A program made the position numbers and the translations under genes. From an uncultured Parafilimonas sp. (GTDB taxonomy: Bacteria; Bacteroidota; Bacteroidia; Chitinophagales; Chitinophagaceae): a stretch of 48,563 nt of DNA. Positions 44,303 through 48,563 of this stretch are shown in pieces. Location: positions 1 to 48,563 of the forward strand of contig CALAGJ010000096.1 of the NCBI GenBank assembly GCA_937892395.1, in the 5' to 3' direction. The notes under the pieces were generated by a model that saw only the letters and a program-made list of their open reading frames with translations, ran no database searches and had not been told where the DNA came from. Each line of letters opens with the position of its first letter. Within the stretch, counting starts at the first letter, position 1.

Positions 44303-45277
44303 ATGGAAAAGGGGCCGGTATCGAAATTTATAGCACATCATTACAGACATTTTAATGCGGCTGCATTGATAGATGCGGCAAAGGGTTATGAAACCCATTT
44401 GATGGAAGGGGGTAAAATGCTGGTTAGTTTGGCCGGTGCCATGAGTACGGGTGAACTGGGTGTGAGCCTGGCTGAAATGATCAGACAAGGCAAAGTGGAT
44501 ATTATAAGTTGTACGGGTGCCAATCTGGAAGAAGACATTATGAACTTAGTAGCACATAGCCACTATACTCGCATACCAAACTATAGAGATCTCACACCAC
44601 AACAGGAGTGGGAATTGCTTGAAAAGGGACTCAATAGAGTTACTGATACTTGCATACCGGAAGAGGAGGCATTTAGAAAAATTCAGCAGCATATTGTAAA
44701 AATCTGGAAGGATGCTGATGCGAATGGCGAAAGATATTTTCCTCATGAATATATGTACAAACTATTGCTGAGTGGGGTTATGAAGGATGATTATGAAATA
44801 GACCCAAAAGATAGTTGGATGATAGCTGCTGCTGAGCGCAATCTTCCTATTGTAGTGCCGGGATGGGAGGATAGTACTATGGGAAATATTTTTGCCAGTT
44901 ATATCATCAAAAATGAAATGAAAGCCACTACTATGAAGAGTGGTATTGAATATATGGTATGGCTGAGCAACTGGTACAGACACAACAGTGGTGGCAAGGG
45001 TGTAGGGTTTTTTCAAATAGGTGGCGGCATAGCCGGAGATTTTCCGATTTGTGTAGTGCCGATGATGTATCAGGATTTGGAATGGACAGATGTGCCTTTC
45101 TGGAATTATTTCTGTCAGATAAGTGATAGTACTACTTCTTATGGCAGCTATAGTGGCGCAGTACCCAATGAAAAAATAACCTGGGGCAAATTGGATATTC
45201 ATACACCAAAATTTATTGTAGAAAGTGATGCCACCATTGTGGCTCCACTCATATTTGCTTGGATACTTGGTTGGTAG
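44303..45277 (+). CDS. Deoxyhypusine synthase-like protein (bacterial; possibly homospermidine synthase-type)
   Basis: In eukaryotes and archaea this family transfers an aminobutyl group from spermidine to eIF5A with NAD. The 324-aa protein from the ATG at 44303 has family features: MLVSLAGAMSTGELG, DIISCTGANLEED, the PIVVPGWEDSTMGNIF motif, KGVGFFQIGGGIAGDFPI, and the C-terminal ITWGKLDIH with the conserved catalytic Lys296. Bacteria have no eIF5A, so it must act on another acceptor. One possibility from the family's known relatives is homospermidine formation from polyamines. It is monocistronic behind its own promoter. Confidence 0.88.
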   Translation: MEKGPVSKFIAHHYRHFNAAALIDAAKGYETHLMEGGKMLVSLAGAMSTGELGVSLAEMIRQGKVDIISCTGANLEEDIMNLVAHSHYTRIPNYRDLTPQQEWELLEKGLNRVTDTCIPEEEAFRKIQQHIVKIWKDADANGERYFPHEYMYKLLLSGVMKDDYEIDPKDSWMIAAAERNLPIVVPGWEDSTMGNIFASYIIKNEMKATTMKSGIEYMVWLSNWYRHNSGGKGVGFFQIGGGIAGDFPICVVPMMYQDLEWTDVPFWNYFCQISDSTTSYGSYSGAVPNEKITWGKLDIHTPKFIVESDATIVAPLIFAWILGW

Positions 45278-45522
45278 TCTTATAGTAAGGTTTACTTGAA
45301 TTTTTTTAGATTATAAAAGTGGCATTTTGGCAACCCGATGTGTCGCTTTTGTATGTCAGACACTATGAGTGCAGGTATTGAATAATATGCCTGAGGTCAA
45401 ATGCCTATCAGAATGTTTTAGTAAATGTAGGATTGTAAAAAGCATATTTAAAAAAAGCAGGGTTTAACTTTTAATCATGCTCTTTCGTCATTCATTTGCT
45501 GCTAATGTATAGGAGTGCAATA

Positions 45523-45530
45523 TATATTTG
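45523..45530 (+). promoter_or_regulatory. Candidate -7 box before the 45541 gene
   Basis: TATATTTG, an exact consensus, ends 10 bases before the ATG at 45541; a TTTG at 45495-45498 is 24 bases further upstream, slightly long for a -33 element. Confidence 0.5.
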
Positions 45531-45540
45531 CCATCGTTTT

Positions 45541-46362
45541 ATGAAGACAATCCTTTCCATTATTCTAATTTTTACTGTGGCGGGCCTTTCGGCTCAAAAT
45601 CAATTGCCCGATTTTAAGGTAACTGATATGGGCAATAATCGCAATAGAATTTCTTGGGTAAATCCATTTGGGAAAAGTCTGATACAGTTAAATATACAAC
45701 GCAGTACAGATAGCATCAGTTACCGTACTTTTTATAGTAGTTTATCTCCTGATCTGGTGCAAAATGGTATTGTGGATGAAGCATTGCCCACTATTTTTTA
45801 TCGTATATTTTATGTGGTAGATGGTGGTCTTTATTTCTTTACAAAAGCAATGCAGGCTGGGGCAGAAACAAAGGGAAGAGAAAACTTGGATGTGATGGAG
45901 CCGGATGAGCAGGATGCCCTGCCCATAGCTGTAAATTTATTGCTCATGATAACGGTAAGAGACAAAGATTCTGTACTTACAACATTGCCCTACCCGGAAT
46001 TTCTGGATTATAAAGACTCCATCCTCAATAAAACAAGAGACACCCTTTTTGCTCTTAATAAGAATGAGGTAATCATAAAATATTTTGACCCTGAAAGTCA
46101 GTGGATACCCTCATCCTTTATATTCACAAATAAAAAAGGATATGTGCAGATTCAACTGCCAAAAGCAGGAAAAGCAAATTATAGAATTGACTTTTTTGAT
46201 GCACAGAAAAAGAAAATATTTCAACTAAAAAATATTGCTGAACCAGTGCTTGTTCTGGATAAGATTAATTTTCGACATGCCGGTTGGTTTTACTTTGAGT
46301 TGTATGAAAACAATGAACTCATTGAAAAAAGTAAATTCTTTCTTCAGGAAGATATTTATTGA
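45541..46362 (+). CDS. Secreted protein of unknown function with fibronectin-III-like start
   Basis: The ATG at 45541 gives 273 aa with a signal peptide (ILSIILIFTVAGLSAQ). The mature N-terminus (FKVTDMGNNRNRISWVNPFG, then IQRSTDSISYRTFYS) reads like a fibronectin type III strand set. A middle segment (IAVNLLLMITVRDKDS, TRDTLFALNKNEVIIKYFD) and a second beta domain (YVQIQLPKAGKANYRIDFFD) with C-terminal strands follow. There is no T9SS sorting domain and no lipobox, so it is probably periplasmic. I cannot name a family. The upstream codons to 45496 are excluded by the -7 box. Six bases separate its stop from the convergent TPR gene. Confidence 0.82.
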   Translation: MKTILSIILIFTVAGLSAQNQLPDFKVTDMGNNRNRISWVNPFGKSLIQLNIQRSTDSISYRTFYSSLSPDLVQNGIVDEALPTIFYRIFYVVDGGLYFFTKAMQAGAETKGRENLDVMEPDEQDALPIAVNLLLMITVRDKDSVLTTLPYPEFLDYKDSILNKTRDTLFALNKNEVIIKYFDPESQWIPSSFIFTNKKGYVQIQLPKAGKANYRIDFFDAQKKKIFQLKNIAEPVLVLDKINFRHAGWFYFELYENNELIEKSKFFLQEDIY

Positions 46363-46368
46363 TATATA

Positions 46369-47166
46369 TCATAAACGCTTCAAACCCTCTTTTGCGGCCA
46401 TAAGGTTTTTATCTAATTGGAGAGATTGCTCAAAGCGCATTTTAGCACTATCTTTTAGCTGCAGCATTTCATAACAACGGGCCTGATAGTAATAAGCATC
46501 TGCATACAAGTTGTTGACTTTTGAAGCCATCACAAACACAGCCAAAGCACTCCTATAATCGCCTGCATCAAATGGCAATAAACCTTTTTCTATGTAAGCT
46601 TCCATATAGGTATAATTGTTGGCAATACAAGCATCCAATGCAGCAGTAGCTTTTGCGCTATTATGGCTACGTGCATAAAATACACCGGTTATAAAATCTG
46701 CATGTGCATCATACCCTCTTCCCATTTTTAATCTTTTGATATATGCAGCAATTTCAAGACATTCTTTATCGGCCATTTCAGCAAGCAGATTTCCAAAAGC
46801 AAGTACATTGTCTGGCGCAGGATAGATGAGTAAAGATTTTCTATAAGCAACCACTGCAGTTGCAGTATCTCCATTATTTTCTGCAAGCTGTGCTTTTGCA
46901 AACCACAAGCCTGCATTGAGGCTATCCTTCAGTATAAGGCTATCCATTTGCACAGATGCATCTATGTATTTGCCCGCACTATCCAATAAAAAAACCAATG
47001 CCAGCCGCCCACCTGCACTGTCAGGATTTTGATGTACAGCAGTAGTTAAGGATTCAATTTTTTCATCAAAGGCAGCGGCTTCATGCGCATCATCTTGCTT
47101 TATTTCGTCTGCATGATTACAACCCATACTATAAAGCAATACCAAACCGCACCATAACTTTTTCAT
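46369..47166 (-). CDS. TPR-repeat lipoprotein
   Basis: A 265-aa exported lipoprotein: short signal with lipobox (VLLYSMG then Cys16), an acidic linker, then about five tetratricopeptide repeats (helical pairs such as AGLWFAKAQLAENNGDTATAVVAY, and YADAYYYQARCYEMLQLKDSAK). TPRs mediate protein contacts. It starts at the ATG at 47166; a box on the minus strand one base off the -7 consensus (GATGTTTG) lies about 6 bases upstream. No partner gene is adjacent, and its function is unknown. Confidence 0.85.
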   Translation of the reverse strand: MKKLWCGLVLLYSMGCNHADEIKQDDAHEAAAFDEKIESLTTAVHQNPDSAGGRLALVFLLDSAGKYIDASVQMDSLILKDSLNAGLWFAKAQLAENNGDTATAVVAYRKSLLIYPAPDNVLAFGNLLAEMADKECLEIAAYIKRLKMGRGYDAHADFITGVFYARSHNSAKATAALDACIANNYTYMEAYIEKGLLPFDAGDYRSALAVFVMASKVNNLYADAYYYQARCYEMLQLKDSAKMRFEQSLQLDKNLMAAKEGLKRL

Positions 47167-47367
47167 GGCGCAAACATCTGCATTTTTTATAAAGAAACAC
47201 TCTGATTAAATACTAAGTATTGTGTATGGTTAAAAAAAGTTTATACCAATTAGATAAGTATTTTGCTGGAGTGCATGTGGGCGTTGCTTTACACTACAAT
47301 CCATGTTACATTCCCGGTTTTACTTTTCGAATCAATGGAAGATAACTTCATAAATTCTAAAAAAATA

Positions 47368-47409
47368 GTTTCAAGTTTGAGGATTGAGGTTTCAGGTTTG
47401 AGATTCATT
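47368..47409. repeat. Imperfect 21-base tandem duplication
   Basis: GTTTCAAGTTTGAGGATTGAG is followed immediately by GTTTCAGGTTTGAGATTCAT. The two copies differ by a few bases. It leads into the dispersed repeat at 47408. Confidence 0.5.
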
Positions 47410-47458
47410 TTTTTCGCCCTTCGGGCAATGATTATGCACGGACCAAAATTGCTAATGA
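47408..47458. repeat. Dispersed intergenic repeat, copy B
   Basis: Seven T, a small GCCC-TTCG-GGC hairpin, AATGATTATGCA, GGACCA and CTAATGA, in the same order as copy A (15461-15510). The surrounding 47167-47643 region shows no gene that I can support. Confidence 0.55.
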
Positions 47459-47643
47459 AACGAAGTAATTAATCATAACAATCATTTAATCCTATAAATC
47501 ATGTTTCAGACAATGATTACATACTATTTATAGGAATTTATGCTTGCCATAATGCATAACTTAACTATTTATGTTACGCAACAAAAAACAAGTTAATTAA
47601 TTGATACAAGGATAATTGAATTTTTTTTAAAAATATGAATCAT

Positions 47644-47667
47644 TTGTAAACTTGCGTATGTTTACAA
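47644..47667. promoter_or_regulatory. Palindrome upstream of the disrupted methyltransferase gene
   Basis: TTGTAAAC (47644-47651) and GTTTACAA (47660-47667) form a perfect 8-base inverted repeat around an 8-base spacer, 34 bases before the ATG at 47702. It could be a regulator-binding site, but nothing identifies the regulator. Confidence 0.4.
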
Positions 47668-47701
47668 GTTAGCGGTCATTGTAACGAACATCACATTAAC
47701 T

Positions 47702-47776
47702 ATGAACACAAGGCAAGCATATGACATTTGGTCGAAACAGTACGACACAAATAATAACTGTCTCGTCCTAAAATAG
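47702..47776 (+). pseudogene. N-terminal fragment of a class I SAM-dependent methyltransferase, cut by the IS
   Basis: The first 19 codons (NTRQAYDIWSKQYDTNNN after the start Met) match the opening of UbiE-like methyltransferases, which usually begin 'aydiWa..YDt..N.trdl'. Reading then runs into the sequence TGTCTCGTCC, the likely left end of the IS element (47759), and stops at TAG 47774-47776. The downstream methyltransferase part is not in the window. Confidence 0.6.
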
Positions 47777-47796
47777 GTTGACGCTTATTCGTCACT

Positions 47797-47804
47797 TAAA
47801 TTTG
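47797..47804 (+). promoter_or_regulatory. IS transposase promoter -7 box
   Basis: TAAATTTG is an exact TAnnTTTG, 6 bases before the orfA ATG at 47811, with TTG at 47778-47780 sixteen bases upstream. Confidence 0.5.
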
Positions 47805-47810
47805 GACAAA

Positions 47811-48128
47811 ATGAACAAAAACAGAGAGGCTATTATAGCCGAGTATTTAACAGGCGATTACTCTTATCGCCAATTAGGAGCAAAACATGGTATTGATTTT
47901 CGTAAAATTCATTACTGGGTGAGCAATTACAAAGGCAAGATAAAGCCCAAGAAAAAAGCAGTGGTTAAACAAGAACCAGACCAAGCTTCATCTATTGAAT
48001 TAAAACGATTAGAGGCAGAACTGCGTAAAGCAAAGCTGCACAATGAAGTGCTGGAAGAAATGCTTAAACTATCTGAGCAACTCACAGGTATTGAGCTTAG
48101 AAAAAAGTTTGGCACCAAGCAATCATGA
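47811..48128 (+). CDS. IS3 family transposase OrfA (helix-turn-helix)
   Basis: A 105-aa protein from the ATG at 47811 (the frame extends to a TTG at 47778). The N-terminal helix-turn-helix (REAIIAEYLTGDYSYRQLGAKHGI, then IHYWVSNY) binds the IS ends. A basic linker (KGKIKPKKK) and a C-terminal leucine-zipper helix (IELKRLEAELRKAKLHNEVLEEML) follow. This is the complete OrfA layout. It overlaps orfB by four bases (ATGA), so expression of orfB by re-initiation is possible in addition to frameshifting. Confidence 0.88.
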   Translation: MNKNREAIIAEYLTGDYSYRQLGAKHGIDFRKIHYWVSNYKGKIKPKKKAVVKQEPDQASSIELKRLEAELRKAKLHNEVLEEMLKLSEQLTGIELRKKFGTKQS

Positions 48129-48472
48129 ATGTAGAACAAAGAAAGCCGAGAAGTATTACATCGCTTTGTTCATTGCTTGGTTATAGTCGGCAAGGGTTGT
48201 ATAAAGCACAAAGCAATCATCAAAAACAATGTTTTGAAGAAGATCTTTTAGTACAGCAAGTACAAAAAATCAGAGTAGATCAAAAAAGAATTGGCGGCAG
48301 AAGATTGCATCATATTTTGCAACCATTTATGCATCATCATCAGTTCAATATTGGTAGAGATTCGTTTTTTGAAGTATTACTAAATAACGGACTATTGGTA
48401 AGAAGAAGGAAGCGTAAACAACCCGTTACTACCAATAGTTTTCATAGATATAAAAAGTATAAAAATTTATAG
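48125..48472 (+). pseudogene. IS3 family transposase OrfB, N-terminal part only
   Basis: The 115 codons hold the OrfB helix-turn-helix (SLCSLLGYSRQGLYKA), the QQVQKIRVDQKRIGGRRLHHIL region and the NGLLVRRRKRKQPVTTNS linker that leads to the DDE integrase core. The frame then stops at TAG 48470. A one-base shift would continue the reading as RSTDLVTP, so a frameshift followed by loss of the rest is likely. The catalytic D, D and E residues are absent, and the protein cannot be active alone. Confidence 0.85.
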
Positions 48473-48563
48473 AAGTACTGATTTAGTTACACCAATTTTA
48501 GTTGATTAATAAAAACCGGCTGGTGCTTTAGCATCCTGCCTGTAATATTTGTAAAAATATTTT

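Larger units (their letters stand above)
47759..48497 (+). mobile_element. IS3-family insertion sequence, incomplete
   Basis: The left end starts TGTCTCGTCCTAAAATAGG, a TG-starting terminus typical of IS3 elements, directly after the broken methyltransferase codons. An exact -7 box (47797-47804) precedes orfA. orfA and the N-terminal part of orfB follow. Similarity fades near 48497; no right inverted repeat matching the left end is found before 48563, so the element is truncated or decayed. Confidence 0.75.

Noticed and set aside
47759..48563. Complete IS element up to the window end
   Set aside because: The sequence after about 48497 no longer resembles an OrfB core, and no right terminal repeat matching the left end was found.

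Overview
The window looks like a chromosomal piece of a Bacteroidota bacterium, most likely of the Chitinophagaceae/Chitinophagales type (inference). The grounds are AT-rich DNA, promoter boxes of the TAnnTTTG class, a type IX secretion (T9SS) sorting domain, LytS/LytTR regulator pairs, a TonB receptor with a carboxypeptidase-like N-terminal domain, GLPGLI-like, DUF5777 and DUF3822 proteins, a Bat/DUF58 cluster, and start sites that lack strong Shine-Dalgarno sequences. No rRNA, tRNA or CRISPR array was seen. Both ends look irregular: the left end joins an fdhD fragment to a beheaded ompA-like gene, and the right end runs into a broken IS3-type element that interrupts a methyltransferase gene.

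Left part (1-10 kb): fdhD tail / OmpA-like protein; a protease operon with two different ClpP subunits followed by ClpX; a small conserved ORF; a small exported ORF; a SulP anion transporter paired with a beta-carbonic anhydrase (probable bicarbonate uptake and interconversion); and a secreted arginine/agmatine-deiminase-like lipoprotein. From 9 to 19.2 kb: a LytS-LytTR two-component pair, a TonB-dependent receptor, a DUF3347 periplasmic protein, FabF, a tight minus-strand operon lptF/G-like > exported superoxide dismutase > OsmC, and two convergent small genes (unknown and START-like).

The most distinctive block is 20.07-26.73 kb on the minus strand. Seven closely spaced genes encode, in transcription order, a membrane-anchored OB-fold protein, a lipoprotein c-type cytochrome, a YceI protein, a DUF5777 outer-membrane barrel, a second YceI, a beta-propeller sensor histidine kinase and its LytTR response regulator. 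I read it as a self-regulated envelope module linking lipid/quinone-binding proteins to a cytochrome; its function is unknown. It is followed by recR and by a ~1890-residue T9SS-exported protein with a beta-helix, PKD/Ig-like domains and MopE-type Ca/metal-binding repeats.

Right part (34-48.5 kb): a reduced Bat cluster (DUF58, BatD-like, VWA) without an adjacent MoxR ATPase; lspA; a DUF3822-rsmD-bioD operon; a yceD-rpmF-plsX operon; isoaspartyl peptidase; a HldE/RfaE1-type sugar kinase; a bacterial deoxyhypusine-synthase-like enzyme; a secreted unknown; a TPR lipoprotein; and an intergenic region with dispersed and palindromic repeats next to the IS insertion. Several non-coding repeats (near 15.47, 44.0, 44.1 and 47.4 kb) resemble each other or form long hairpins and are not explained by the genes.
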